A stretch of 64,000 nt of DNA, from the NCBI GenBank assembly GCA_033852165.1, contig JAWSUZ010000089.1:38795-102794 (forward strand), in the 5' to 3' direction. The stretch comes from Agarilytica sp033852165 (lineage in GTDB: Bacteria; Pseudomonadota; Gammaproteobacteria; Pseudomonadales; Cellvibrionaceae). The position numbers and the translations under genes are program-made. The notes under the pieces are model-generated. The model had not been told where the DNA came from. It saw nothing but the letters and a program-made list of their open reading frames with translations, and made no database searches. This document shows positions 34,094-44,113 of the stretch, one piece after another. Every line of letters begins with the position of its first letter. Position 1 is the first letter of the stretch.

Positions 34094-34636
34094 TTAATGA
34101 ATAAGGGAAAGAAATTCAGCCCGTGTCGATGCATTTTCACGAAATGCGCCTAACATGGCAGAAGTCCGCATGGATGAGTTTTGTTTCTCTACCCCTCTCA
34201 TCATCATACAAAGATGTTTGGCTTCAATGATTACCGCAACACCCTTGGCCCCAGTTACAGAAGCTATTGTTTCTGCAATTTGCGAACTTAGGTTCTCCTG
34301 TATTTGCAGGCGACGTGAGAACATATCAACAATACGCGCAATCTTAGAAAGACCTAATACTTTACCGTTGGGTATGTAGCCGATATGGGCTTTGCCAAAA
34401 AACGGCAGCATATGGTGTTCGCACATGGAATACAGCTCTATGTCTTTTACAATGACCATATCATTGCTTTCTGACGGGAAGAGGGCGTTATTGATCACCT
34501 TATCGAGATCTTGATGGTAGCCCTTGGTCAAAAACTCAAAGGCTTTAGCGGCACGCTTAGGGGTGTCCAAAAGGCCTGGTCGAGAGAGGTCTTCCCCTAC
34601 AGATTCGATGATCTTGGCGAAATGATCTTTCATCAT
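34094..34636 (-). CDS. folE: GTP cyclohydrolase I
   Basis: Converts GTP to 7,8-dihydroneopterin triphosphate, the first step towards folate. Zinc and catalytic residues are visible: Cys and His in YSMCEHHMLPFFGKAHIGYIP, the VLGLSKIARIVDMFSRRLQIQE core, and the second zinc Cys in EAKHLCMMMRGV. The length of 180 is that of the compact FolE type (E. coli 222). It is monocistronic and divergent from prmB. Confidence 0.96.
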   Translation of the reverse strand: MMKDHFAKIIESVGEDLSRPGLLDTPKRAAKAFEFLTKGYHQDLDKVINNALFPSESNDMVIVKDIELYSMCEHHMLPFFGKAHIGYIPNGKVLGLSKIARIVDMFSRRLQIQENLSSQIAETIASVTGAKGVAVIIEAKHLCMMMRGVEKQNSSMRTSAMLGAFRENASTRAEFLSLIH

Positions 34637-34849
34637 ACTTCCTAAAATTTGTTGGGCATTAGTAGAATTACGAAATTAAGGGCTCGCATCGCGCTGTTTT
34701 CCTAGCTATTGACCTGTAAACCGTAAGGGTATGCGGTCAATGCTATCGCGGTATGGGAGGTTCCTATAATCGTGTGTCTGGGACATCCCATATGCTGGAC
34801 CCCAAAAAAGCGCTAGAATAGCCGCCTTTTGACGTTTTGCATAATATTT

Positions 34850-35761
34850 ATGAGCACATTCCCTGAATTTAACGAGGCCAATACAGGCACTCTGACCACT
34901 GTTTTAGACTGGTTGCGCTGGGGCGCGAGTCAGTTTGACGAAGCCGGACTCTATTTTGGCCATGGTACGACCAACGCCTGGGACGAATCCTTATTTCTCT
35001 TGGCGTCGGTGATTAACCAGCCTTGGGAGATGATTGATAAAATTCGCCAGGCTACATTGACCCAAGTTGAGCAAAAGGCGGTCTACGACATGTTTAAGCA
35101 ACGAGTCGACGCCCGTATCCCCGCACCTTATTTAACGGGCGTTGCTTGGTTCGCGGGTTTCCCTTTCAAGATTTCCCAGGATGTTCTGGTTCCTCGTTCT
35201 CCTATTGCTGAGCTACTAATGAAGAGCTTCGAGTCCTGGCTTGCAGATGCGCCTGCTCAAGTTCTTGATATGTGCACAGGAAGTGGTTGTATTGGTATCT
35301 CGGTCGCCCATCAATTCCCTGAATCAGAAGTGGTGTTGAGCGATATCTCAGAAGATGCCTTATGTGTAGCAGAGCAAAACATTCTTTTTCATCATCTATC
35401 TGACCGGGTTACGGCCATTCAATCGGATGGTTTCGATGCGCTGCAATCACGGACATTCGATCTTATCATTGCTAATCCGCCTTACGTGGATGCCGAAGAT
35501 TTCGCTGACATGCCTCCTGAATTTCATGCAGAACCTCGACTGGGCCTTGTTTCCGGGGACGATGGTTTGGATTTTACGCGGCGTTTTTTGAGCCAAGTGA
35601 AAGAGTATTTGAACCCAAACGGCATCGTGATAGTGGAAGTGGGGAATAGCTGCTTGGCCTTAGAAAATGCATTTCCGTCTGTAGCCTTTGAATGGCCAGA
35701 TTTTGAAAATGGAGGTCTAGGGGTTTTTGTCCTGACGAAAGAGCAGGTCGACAGTATTTAG
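34850..35761 (+). CDS. prmB: ribosomal protein uL3 N5-glutamine methyltransferase PrmB
   Basis: A SAM-dependent enzyme methylating a glutamine in ribosomal protein L3. The NPPY active-site motif appears in LIIANPPYVDAED, preceded by the SAM-binding VLDMCTGSGCIGISVAHQFP and LSDISEDALCVAEQN; the N-terminal helical domain is the PrmB/PrmC type. The ATG at 34850 begins MSTFPEFNEANTG; the frame opens seven codons earlier. At 303 residues it agrees with E. coli PrmB (310). PrmC (release-factor methyltransferase) is distinguished by the PrmB-typical EFHAEPRLGLVSGDDGLDF stretch. aroC follows on the same strand, as in many gammaproteobacteria. Confidence 0.9.
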   Translation: MSTFPEFNEANTGTLTTVLDWLRWGASQFDEAGLYFGHGTTNAWDESLFLLASVINQPWEMIDKIRQATLTQVEQKAVYDMFKQRVDARIPAPYLTGVAWFAGFPFKISQDVLVPRSPIAELLMKSFESWLADAPAQVLDMCTGSGCIGISVAHQFPESEVVLSDISEDALCVAEQNILFHHLSDRVTAIQSDGFDALQSRTFDLIIANPPYVDAEDFADMPPEFHAEPRLGLVSGDDGLDFTRRFLSQVKEYLNPNGIVIVEVGNSCLALENAFPSVAFEWPDFENGGLGVFVLTKEQVDSI

Positions 35762-35831
35762 CTTGTATCTGTTGCGGAGTGAAAACTCGGCGTCTAGATG
35801 CTTTGAACTTTATTTGATGGTGAATTAAAAA

Positions 35832-36926
35832 ATGTCAGGAAATACAATCGGGAAATTGTTTTCAGTAACGACCTTCGGTGAAAGCCATGGTGTGGCTTTA
35901 GGCTGTGTTATTGATGGCTGTCCTCCGGGCATAGACTTATGCGAAGCGGATTTACAAAAAGATTTGGATCGTCGCAAGCCGGGTCAGTCTAAATTTACGA
36001 CCCAGCGTCGCGAGCAAGATGAAGTTGAAATATTGTCAGGTGTATTCGAAGGTAAAACCACGGGTACCAGTATTGGGCTGATCATTAGAAATACCGATCA
36101 GCGCTCTAAAGATTACTCCAAGATCAAAGATCAATTTAGACCTGCGCATGCCGATTACACCTACATGCAAAAATATGGTCATCGGGATTATCGTGGCGGT
36201 GGTCGTGCTTCAGCACGGGAAACTGCAATGCGCGTAGCTGCAGGAGCGGTGGCTAAAAAGGCCCTATTTACTACGTGGGGCATTGAAATAAAAGGTTACT
36301 TGTCTCAGTTAGGTCCCATCAAAGCCGAGGCTTTTGACTGGGCCGAAGTGGAAAACAATCCTTTCTTTTGCCCCGATGCAGGAAAAGTTGAGGAAATGGC
36401 CGAATATATGACGGCTCTGAATAAAGAAGGGAACTCCATTGGCGCTAAAATTACGGTTGTTGCGACCAACATGGTACCGGGATTGGGTGAACCCATTTTT
36501 GATCGCCTAGATGCTGAATTGGCTTACGCGCTAATGAGTATCAATGCCGTGAAAGGAGTTGAGATAGGTGATGGCTTCGCTTGTGTTGAACAGAAAGGCA
36601 CAGAACATCGCGATGAAATTACTCCCGAAGGTTTTTTATCGAATCATGCCGGTGGTATTTTGGGGGGGATCTCTTCTGGTCAGGATATTATTGCCCATAT
36701 GGCATTAAAACCCACTTCTAGCATTCGCATCCCCGGTAAAAGTATTGATGTGAACGGTAATGCGGTTGATGTGGTCACCACAGGCAGGCATGACCCTTGT
36801 GTGGGCATTCGGGCTACTCCAATCGCGGAAGCCATGATGGCCATTGTGTTATTGGATCACGCGCTCCGTCAACGTGGGCAAAACGGTGGAGTTCAAAGTT
36901 CCGTACCGGTTGTGCCGAGTAACTAG
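35832..36926 (+). CDS. aroC: chorismate synthase
   Basis: Final shikimate-pathway enzyme, converting EPSP to chorismate with reduced FMN. Signatures include GNTIGKLFSVTTFGESHG at the N-terminus, RRPGQ-type DRRKPGQSKFTTQR, HRDYRGGGRASARETAMRVAAGA (in two segments) and GRHDPCVGIRATPIAEAM. The length of 364 matches the family. It follows prmB by 70 bp on the same strand. Confidence 0.97.
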   Translation: MSGNTIGKLFSVTTFGESHGVALGCVIDGCPPGIDLCEADLQKDLDRRKPGQSKFTTQRREQDEVEILSGVFEGKTTGTSIGLIIRNTDQRSKDYSKIKDQFRPAHADYTYMQKYGHRDYRGGGRASARETAMRVAAGAVAKKALFTTWGIEIKGYLSQLGPIKAEAFDWAEVENNPFFCPDAGKVEEMAEYMTALNKEGNSIGAKITVVATNMVPGLGEPIFDRLDAELAYALMSINAVKGVEIGDGFACVEQKGTEHRDEITPEGFLSNHAGGILGGISSGQDIIAHMALKPTSSIRIPGKSIDVNGNAVDVVTTGRHDPCVGIRATPIAEAMMAIVLLDHALRQRGQNGGVQSSVPVVPSN

Positions 36927-37159
36927 CTCTTCGGTATCGTAGTTATTTAGGTACGCTGTCCCAGGCGAAGAGGCTCCAGCGCCGAGAAAGAGATTTCCGG
37001 AGGGTTTGAGAGTTCCTTGTCTTTGGATGATTGTGATGATCTGCTGGTTTTGTACCTAATACCTCGATCACGGTGGTCAGTTCCGACTGCTCGCACCTCA
37101 AGAGAAAACTATCTTGGTGTGAGCTATTCTTTAGTTTTTACTGTTTGAATTTATACCTT

Positions 37160-38290
37160 ATGCCGTATTGGCGCCTTTCTTCTGTCTATTTTTTCTACTT
37201 CGCTGTTGTCGGAGCGCTGTCCCCGTATTGGGGCTTGTATCTTCAGCATCTCAATTTTGAACCCCATGAAATAGGGGCTTTCATTGCCGTGCCAATGGTC
37301 ACTAAATTACTGGTGCCCAATCTTTGGAGCTGGCTATCCGATCGTTTCGGCAAGCGTATGCTGGTCGTTCGTTTGGGGTCTCTGGGAGCATGTGTGGCGT
37401 TTTGCGGCATTTTTTACTGGAACGACTATGCGTCATTAATGTTTTATGTGGTGTTGTACAGCATATTTTGGAATGCGGTATTACCCCAGTTTGAAACCAT
37501 AACTTTGTCGTATTTAGGTGACGAAGCTTATCGTTATAGTAAAGTGAGGTTATGGGGATCCGTTGGTTTTATATGTACCGTTGTGACTTTGGGCTTACTG
37601 CTTGAAGTGCTGAGTATTGATTGGTTGCCCGTCTTTATTTTGGTGTTTTTAAGCGGTATTTTTATTTTCGCATGTACCTTGCCACCGTTAAAAGTCGTAG
37701 AGCATGAGAGTGGCCCTGGTAATTTTATTGCGAGTTTACTGCGTAATCGCAGTTATCTATTTTTCATTATTCTGTTCTTTTTACAATTCAGTCATGGCGT
37801 TTATTATAGTTTTTATAGTATTTATCTTGAGGTGTATGGTTACTCAAAGTGGTTGATCGGCGTGCTATGGGCGCTTGGAGTTGTCAGCGAAATCATTATA
37901 TTTGTTTATATTCCTCGGCTTTTTAAGCGATTCTCCGCGTTTCATTTATTCTCGGTTAGTTTGTTCGCTACGGCCATTCGTTGGTTGCTTATAGGAACAT
38001 TCCCTTCAAACTTGGTTGTGATTACCCTGGCCCAGGGCTTACATGCTTTATCGTTTGGTGTCGCGCATGCGGTAGCCATTCAGTTTATCAAATCGACATT
38101 TACTGAATCAGAACAAGGACAAGCCCAGGCATTTTATGCGGCGAGTAGTTTTGGTGGTGGCGCGGCTTTGGGGGCCTATTTTAGTGGTTGGGTATGGAGC
38201 ATGTCGCCGGTACTTTGTTTCTATATTTCGGCATTTTCAGCGCTACTCGCTTGGCTTCTTAGCCTGACGTTTCTTAGACGAAAAATCTAG
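37160..38290 (+). CDS. MFS transporter (MFS_1-like, HcaT-type family)
   Basis: A 376-residue permease with about 12 transmembrane helices. The N-terminus MPYWRLSSVYFFYFAVVGALSPYWGLYL and the loop 2-3 motif WLSDRFGKRM fit the MFS_1-like group that includes HcaT and lactose-permease-type proteins. The ATG at 37160 gives the family N-terminus; the 29 upstream codons of the open frame are not hydrophobic and are excluded. The substrate is unknown. It is downstream of aroC but separated by 230 bp. Confidence 0.83.
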   Translation: MPYWRLSSVYFFYFAVVGALSPYWGLYLQHLNFEPHEIGAFIAVPMVTKLLVPNLWSWLSDRFGKRMLVVRLGSLGACVAFCGIFYWNDYASLMFYVVLYSIFWNAVLPQFETITLSYLGDEAYRYSKVRLWGSVGFICTVVTLGLLLEVLSIDWLPVFILVFLSGIFIFACTLPPLKVVEHESGPGNFIASLLRNRSYLFFIILFFLQFSHGVYYSFYSIYLEVYGYSKWLIGVLWALGVVSEIIIFVYIPRLFKRFSAFHLFSVSLFATAIRWLLIGTFPSNLVVITLAQGLHALSFGVAHAVAIQFIKSTFTESEQGQAQAFYAASSFGGGAALGAYFSGWVWSMSPVLCFYISAFSALLAWLLSLTFLRRKI

Positions 38291-38614
38291 GATATATCGC
38301 TAATATGGATTTCGGCAATAATTTTTCGATCTAAGGCTTTTTTCAAGCTAATTTATTTAAATTGCTTGTTGTAAGTTCAGCTCAAACCCGTTACGTTTTA
38401 GCATATTCGATAATGGTATTAGCCGATACCTCATGAAAAGACAGGTTTGTTCATCTCAACTATTGAGAGCCAGTGTTATTGAAACTCAGCCCTGGTTGAA
38501 TAATGCACATGTAAATTGTAGGGAAATACAGAGGCTATTATTCATCGCTAAAACTGATATCGAATCAATGATGACTATGTTCACATTCAATTGTCTCCAT
38601 ACAATAGGTGAAGC
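38291..38614. other. intergenic region; a 61-codon frame here is doubtful
   Basis: A plus-strand frame 38433-38618 overlaps the next start by 4 bp (ATGA) but has no ribosome binding site and no family-like sequence, so I do not call it. The rest is AT-rich and probably carries the promoter of the downstream secreted-protein gene. Confidence 0.4.
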
Positions 38615-39598
38615 ATGAATAGATTGTTTTTGATTGTCCTAGTTTTTTTGTTTTTCGGCGTATCCTCGGCAATAGCCGCAGAACAATGTCCTGCCATTAA
38701 CTGTGATTGTGCTTCCTTGCCGAATCAAAACTGGGTGAGTACGTGCCGCGCACATGAAAGCCGCATCAAGTCTGCCTGTGTAGCTAACTCAAATACCCCC
38801 AAAGATTATTGCTCTATACATGGTTTGAACGCACAGCCTTTGCCTTTGGCGATGAAACTGATTTCAAACTCATTTGATGCATCGGTAGATACCGATGTCT
38901 TGAAAGAGAAAATCTCCTCCCTTTACTGGGCAATTGAATCGAATACGACCAAGGCTTTGGAAGATATCGAGAACAAACGATATGGGCGGTCATTGAAAAT
39001 ACTCAAACTGATCGATTCTAATATCGATACTGTTTTTGACTTGGAGCAACAGTTCACTTCTGTTTTGTCTGAAAGAAAGGACAAAAAGAAAGTTCGTGCA
39101 GCATGGAAAAAATATGCGAAAGATACGAATGAATTCGCGGTTAATTTGGAGGCTTTGGGTTCCGATATCTACGCGAAATTGGCATCAGCAGAAACCAGCA
39201 AGCAAAAAAAGATTTATAGCATCCTTTCCCAAAAAACACTTCGAATGGCGGGTAAGGGCTTTGAACATAGTGGTTATGCTTACGGGAAAATGCGCAAACA
39301 TAAACAGTCTGCTCGAACGTGGAGTTTGGCCGCTGACGTTGCAAAAAATCTGGCGAGTATTAACAAAGAGTTAGGCGCAAAGAAAAATAATGTGCGATAT
39401 GCTGAGTTTCAAGCCGCTGCACGTTTACACCGTGCGAGTTATCATTGGGTCGTTAATGAAAATACGGAAGACTCAATAGCCGTATTAAAAGATTCTCAGT
39501 CTTATTTAGGGCATGAAGCACAAAAAAACCTCGATGTACTTTTGCGCTCTGAATCGGAGCGAGAGAATGCGGACGATGGGATTCTTACGCGGCGCTAG
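38615..39598 (+). CDS. secreted protein with Cys-rich N-terminus, unknown function
   Basis: A 327-residue exported protein: signal peptide about 1-22 (LVFLFFGVSSAIAA), then six cysteines within residues 25-66 (C25, C30, C32, C44, C55, C66), suggesting a compact disulfide-bonded domain, followed by a long helical region. That region contains repeated tetratricopeptide-like helices (MAGKGFEHSGYAYGKMRKHKQSARTWSLAADVAKNL). I do not recognise a family. The start ATG follows AGGTGAAGC. It is single; the next gene is convergent. Confidence 0.72.
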   Translation: MNRLFLIVLVFLFFGVSSAIAAEQCPAINCDCASLPNQNWVSTCRAHESRIKSACVANSNTPKDYCSIHGLNAQPLPLAMKLISNSFDASVDTDVLKEKISSLYWAIESNTTKALEDIENKRYGRSLKILKLIDSNIDTVFDLEQQFTSVLSERKDKKKVRAAWKKYAKDTNEFAVNLEALGSDIYAKLASAETSKQKKIYSILSQKTLRMAGKGFEHSGYAYGKMRKHKQSARTWSLAADVAKNLASINKELGAKKNNVRYAEFQAAARLHRASYHWVVNENTEDSIAVLKDSQSYLGHEAQKNLDVLLRSESERENADDGILTRR

Positions 39599-39717
39599 AG
39601 GTCATCCTGTTCGAGTAGCTCTCAACAATGTTTGCAACAACGATCTGCATGTGAACTTTGAGATACACATGTTTTGACGCTAGGGTGATTAAAACGGTTG
39701 AACTGGGGGCTGGGCAC

Positions 39718-40632
39718 TTATAGACCGACACTAATTCGAATAAAGGGACCGGCGACTTCCAATGTTGATTGAAGGTCGCCAATATCTTCCGACATTAATT
39801 TCACTTTTTTATAGCCTACGTCAAAACGATAGTCGATGCTTTGGCTTTCCATTTCATACGAAAGAGTATTTTCTGTATCGCTATAATATTCACTTTCTGA
39901 ATTCATATACTGCACTGCGTATGTATAGCGCCAATTTGACCTCATGATTGGAAATGAAATGCGGGAATAGGCCAGTACAGGCCTTACATCTATATTTGCC
40001 GTTGAAGTTACTGTGGTTGGGGTTGTTACTGCGGCTTCTTCGCCCTCAGTTTCTCCAGTCTCTTCACCAGTTTCCCCTTCGCCTTCTGCCTCAGCGACGA
40101 CGGGCGATATTAACTCTATGCTGCCATCTATAGTTCTTTGTGTCAGACCGATGTCGAGCGTTAGCCATGAGTCGATTACGGTGTAGTAAAGACTGACATC
40201 CGTGAAGCTGAGGTCAAAAGTCGAGTTGACGAGAGCACCTGTCACTATGGATGTGTCGACGAAGTTAATACCGCGTGCCAGAGTCGTTTTGCCTTCTTCG
40301 GTTATCGGAACGTTTCGATAAATAATTCGCGGGATGATGGGGATGTTGTGCTTGTACTCAATAAAATAAAAAGCTTGGGTTGTATCGCCGATGCCCATTT
40401 CAAAAGGGCTGAATCGTGTTGCGGTAACTGTAGCTTCTTCGCTTGTGAAGTTGTCTGATTGAACCCTATTTTGAATATTGCCGCCCCAATAGGCTACGCC
40501 AAAATAGATTCCCAAGACCTCTTTACTTAATACCTCTGGACACATAAATAGAGACAGGCAAAGAGAGCTTGTTGCGATGATCTTTGTGCGTCTGGAATCG
40601 AGATTACAATTGTTCTGTGTAGCTATATCCAT
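39718..40632 (-). CDS. outer-membrane beta-barrel protein (TIGR04219-like)
   Basis: A 304-residue outer-membrane protein. An N-terminal extension precedes a hydrophobic signal segment (about 18-36); the mature part starts GIYFGVAYWGGNI and shows alternating hydrophobic strands (LPIIPR-type, DLSFTDVSLYYTVIDSWLTLDIGLTQ, TYAVQYMNSESEYY), ending GPFIRISVGL as expected for a barrel terminus. An acidic, Gly/Glu/Thr-rich insert (about 177-214) probably forms a surface loop. I recall TIGR04219 for this pattern. It is convergent with the Cys-rich secreted protein. Confidence 0.72.
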   Translation of the reverse strand: MDIATQNNCNLDSRRTKIIATSSLCLSLFMCPEVLSKEVLGIYFGVAYWGGNIQNRVQSDNFTSEEATVTATRFSPFEMGIGDTTQAFYFIEYKHNIPIIPRIIYRNVPITEEGKTTLARGINFVDTSIVTGALVNSTFDLSFTDVSLYYTVIDSWLTLDIGLTQRTIDGSIELISPVVAEAEGEGETGEETGETEGEEAAVTTPTTVTSTANIDVRPVLAYSRISFPIMRSNWRYTYAVQYMNSESEYYSDTENTLSYEMESQSIDYRFDVGYKKVKLMSEDIGDLQSTLEVAGPFIRISVGL

Positions 40633-40676
40633 AAGGCCGGTTTTTTTGTGGGCTTATGGTAGTTATAGCAGTTAGA

Positions 40677-40839
40677 TAGTGCCCGTCCAGAAACGGATGT
40701 CTACTGCGGTAAAATTTAAACGGCCATCTTCGCACTACTAGATATGGTTATTTGCAACGAGCAAATGCCCATACCTAGTAGTGCAAATCTGACCATTTAA
40801 ATCTCACCTCGATACGACTCTGTTTCTGGGCTGGCACTA
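40677..40839. repeat. ~163-bp palindromic MITE-like element
   Basis: An imperfect palindrome centred on TTTGCAACGAGCAAA (40751-40765). Ends TAGTGCC (40677) and GGCACTA (40839), followed inward by CCAGAAAC and GTTTCTGG; the arms match over about 75 bp (for example GCACTACTAG on the left, CTAGTAGTGC on the right). No open frame fits. It is squeezed between the outer-membrane protein start and the LysR stop, ending 10 bp from the LysR gene. The two strands could each fold into a long hairpin. Confidence 0.75.
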
Positions 40840-40848
40840 GCAGGCTTT

Positions 40849-41718
40849 TTACCTGTGTTCTTCAAGTACGCGATAGAAAGCCTTTGCTGCATTACCGAGT
40901 GAGCGCTTCTGGTGTTTGATGACGCCAAGCTCTCGTTGCAAGCTGACTTCTGGGACATCGAGAACTTGCATGTGCTCATCTATTAAAGTTGTTGGCAGTA
41001 TGCTCCAGCCCAGGCCGACGGAAACCATCATCTTTATGGTTTCCAAATAATTGGTGGTCATGTTGAGCTTTAGTGGCAGTGAGGCTTTGTCGAAAGTTGC
41101 TTTAATCAAGCGGCCAGTAAAGGTATTTAAGTCCGGTAAAATTGCAGCTTGTTGGCTTAGCTGCTTGAGTGAAAGTGACGGTGTTTCAGCCAGCGGGTGC
41201 TCAAGACCGGCAACAAACTTAAGCGGGTCATGCCAAATAACCTGTCCTTCTAGTGGGGATTCCAGTTTTGGGGCTAAGGTAACCACGGCCAATTCACATT
41301 CGCCCTTAATGACCTTTTCATGGGCTTGCTCAGAATCAAGAAAATCAAACTGTAGGTTTACGTTACGGTGTTGTGAGACAAAGGCACGTAGTACGGGGGG
41401 CAGGTGGTGTAAGCCAATATGGTGGCTTGTGGCAACGTGCAGTGTTCCGACAATTTCACCTGATAATTCTCGAATCGAACGTTCGGTATCTTTAATGCTT
41501 TGCAGTATTTTTTGAGCTTCCGGTAAAAGGGCTTTCCCGGCCTCTGTTAACGACACTTCCTTGCCCAGTCGATCAAACAGGGTGTGGTTTAAGTGAGTTT
41601 CTAGCGCTGCAATACGCTTACTCACCGCTGGTTGCGTAATGTATAAGGTGCGAGCGGCTTCTGAAAAAGAACCGCAGTGGGCAACGGCAATAAAACCTTT
41701 TAGGCAGTCTGTATCCAT
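40849..41718 (-). CDS. LysR-family regulator adjacent to leuC
   Basis: A 289-residue LysR-type regulator. The N-terminal winged helix-turn-helix is complete (LKGFIAVAHCGSFSEAARTLYITQPAVSKRIAALE), and the C-terminal domain is the usual co-inducer-binding fold. It is divergent from leuC across 244 bp containing a LysR-type dyad. In Pseudomonas a LysR gene also lies next to leuC, so control of the leucine genes is likely but not shown. The ATG at 41718 gives the canonical start. Confidence 0.87.
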   Translation of the reverse strand: MDTDCLKGFIAVAHCGSFSEAARTLYITQPAVSKRIAALETHLNHTLFDRLGKEVSLTEAGKALLPEAQKILQSIKDTERSIRELSGEIVGTLHVATSHHIGLHHLPPVLRAFVSQHRNVNLQFDFLDSEQAHEKVIKGECELAVVTLAPKLESPLEGQVIWHDPLKFVAGLEHPLAETPSLSLKQLSQQAAILPDLNTFTGRLIKATFDKASLPLKLNMTTNYLETIKMMVSVGLGWSILPTTLIDEHMQVLDVPEVSLQRELGVIKHQKRSLGNAAKAFYRVLEEHR

Positions 41719-41734
41719 GCGGTATTTATAAGGT

Positions 41735-41749
41735 ATTCCTTTCGGGAAT
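41735..41749. promoter_or_regulatory. candidate LysR binding dyad in the LysR-leuC intergenic region
   Basis: ATTCC TTTCG GGAAT is a 15-bp dyad of the T-N11-A type used by LysR regulators, 17 bp upstream of the regulator's own ATG. It could mediate autoregulation and control of the divergent leuCDB genes. Confidence 0.45.
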
Positions 41750-41962
41750 GCAAATCATAAGAATAATGAATTTGAGTTATTTGCGGTTCGGCTTTAGAAT
41801 GCACTCAGTCAAAAATAACAAAATTGAGCAAAGAGGTTGGCAAATAGTCCTTGTTCGATTGGTTATTGTAAAAAGGACCGTATTCAATCCGTCAGGATTG
41901 CAGAATGAGTTCTAGCAGCAAAGTTAACGATAAAATATCAAAGACAAAAAGAGAGAAGTAAC

Positions 41963-43381
41963 ATGTCAGCGCGAACACTGTATGACAAGCTATGGGATAT
42001 GCACGTTGTTACCGAGAGAGCCGACGGTACGGCACTCCTTTATATAGACCGGCATATTATCCATGAAGTCACAACGCCGCAGGCCTTTGACGGTTTGCGA
42101 CTGGCCAACCGTAAACCTTGGCGAGTGGACAGTATTTTGGCGACCGCTGATCACAATGTACCGACCACAACTGCTGAGCGCCGCTCGGGTGTTGAGGGCA
42201 TCGCAGATCCAGTGTCGAAATTACAAGTTCAGACTCTGGACGATAACTGCGATGAGTTCGGAATTGTTGAATTCAAAATAAATGACCATCGCCAAGGTAT
42301 TGTGCATGTTGTTGGCCCGGAAACCGGCGCTTGCCTGCCGGGTATGACGATCGTTTGCGGTGACTCACATACCTCAACAAATGGTGCCGTTGCCGCGCTT
42401 GCCTTTGGTATTGGAACGAGTGAAGTTGAGCATGTACTGGCCTCTCAGTGCCTTGTTGTCAAAAAAATGAAAAACATGCTTATCCGAGTTGATGGCAAAC
42501 TTGGAGCTGGCGTAACAGCGAAAGATGTTGTGCTAGCGATCATCGGGAAAATAGGCACTGCTGGCGGCACTGGGTTTGCTATTGAGTTTGGTGGTGAAGT
42601 CTTCTGCAGTATGTCTATGGAAGGGCGTCTTACGGTTTGTAATATGGCGATTGAAGCGGGTGCTCGTTCAGGTATGGTTGCTTTTGACAGCATTACCGAA
42701 GAATACGTGAAGGGCCGTACGTTTACGCCATCGGGTGATCATTGGGATCAGGCGATGGTCCAGTGGAGCGACTTACACAGTGACGACGATGCCGTATTTG
42801 ATGTTGTGGTCGAGCTTCAAGGCGAAGAGATTGCGCCGCAAGTCACTTGGGGTACTTCTCCAGAAATGGTCGTGCCCATTGGAGCAAATATTCCTGATCC
42901 AGCAGACGAAAGCGACGAAGTCAAAAAACGTGATATTGAACGTGCGCTTGCCTATATGGACCTGAAAGGTGGTCAGGCTATTACTGACATAGCCCTTGAT
43001 CGTGTGTTTATTGGTTCGTGTACCAACTCTCGTATTGAAGACATGCGAGCAGCAGCGGCAGTGGTTAAAGGTCGAAGAAAAGCTGATAGTGTTATTCAGG
43101 CTTTAGTTGTCCCAGGTTCTGGTGCAGTGAAGAAACAAGCTGAAGAAGAAGGCCTGGACCAAATATTTAAAGATGCCGGAATGGAATGGCGTGAGCCGGG
43201 TTGCTCCATGTGTCTAGCGATGAATGCCGATAAATTAGGTGAAGGAGAGCACTGTGCTTCGACCTCTAACCGGAACTTCCAAGGTCGACAAGGCTTTGGC
43301 GGACGAACACATTTAGTGAGCCCTGCTATGGCAGCCGCGGCGGCAATTGCCGGTACATTCGTTGATGTGCGTGAATTTTAA
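41963..43381 (+). CDS. leuC: 3-isopropylmalate dehydratase large subunit
   Basis: Isomerises 2-isopropylmalate to 3-isopropylmalate with LeuD, using a [4Fe-4S] cluster. Cluster cysteines are seen in GSCTNSR near 352-358 and EPGCSMCLAMN near 413-423; CGDSHTSTNGAVAALAFGIGTSEVEHVLA is the substrate-binding block. The length of 472 is typical. It starts at an ATG after GAGAGAAG and is the first gene of leuC-leuD-leuB-asd. Confidence 0.97.
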   Translation: MSARTLYDKLWDMHVVTERADGTALLYIDRHIIHEVTTPQAFDGLRLANRKPWRVDSILATADHNVPTTTAERRSGVEGIADPVSKLQVQTLDDNCDEFGIVEFKINDHRQGIVHVVGPETGACLPGMTIVCGDSHTSTNGAVAALAFGIGTSEVEHVLASQCLVVKKMKNMLIRVDGKLGAGVTAKDVVLAIIGKIGTAGGTGFAIEFGGEVFCSMSMEGRLTVCNMAIEAGARSGMVAFDSITEEYVKGRTFTPSGDHWDQAMVQWSDLHSDDDAVFDVVVELQGEEIAPQVTWGTSPEMVVPIGANIPDPADESDEVKKRDIERALAYMDLKGGQAITDIALDRVFIGSCTNSRIEDMRAAAAVVKGRRKADSVIQALVVPGSGAVKKQAEEEGLDQIFKDAGMEWREPGCSMCLAMNADKLGEGEHCASTSNRNFQGRQGFGGRTHLVSPAMAAAAAIAGTFVDVREF

Positions 43382-43391
43382 GGAGACGATG

Positions 43392-44042
<651 letters not shown>

Positions 44043-44113
44043 TATTGATTTAAATTCCATTTGTCGAGGGGCGATAGCCCCTTGATCTTTCAGTGAGTAA
44101 TGGGGGAAAGAAC

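Noticed and set aside
38433..38618. 61-codon plus-strand frame overlapping the start of the secreted protein by 4 bp
   Set aside because: The ATGA overlap is suggestive, but there is no ribosome binding site, and composition is not protein-like.
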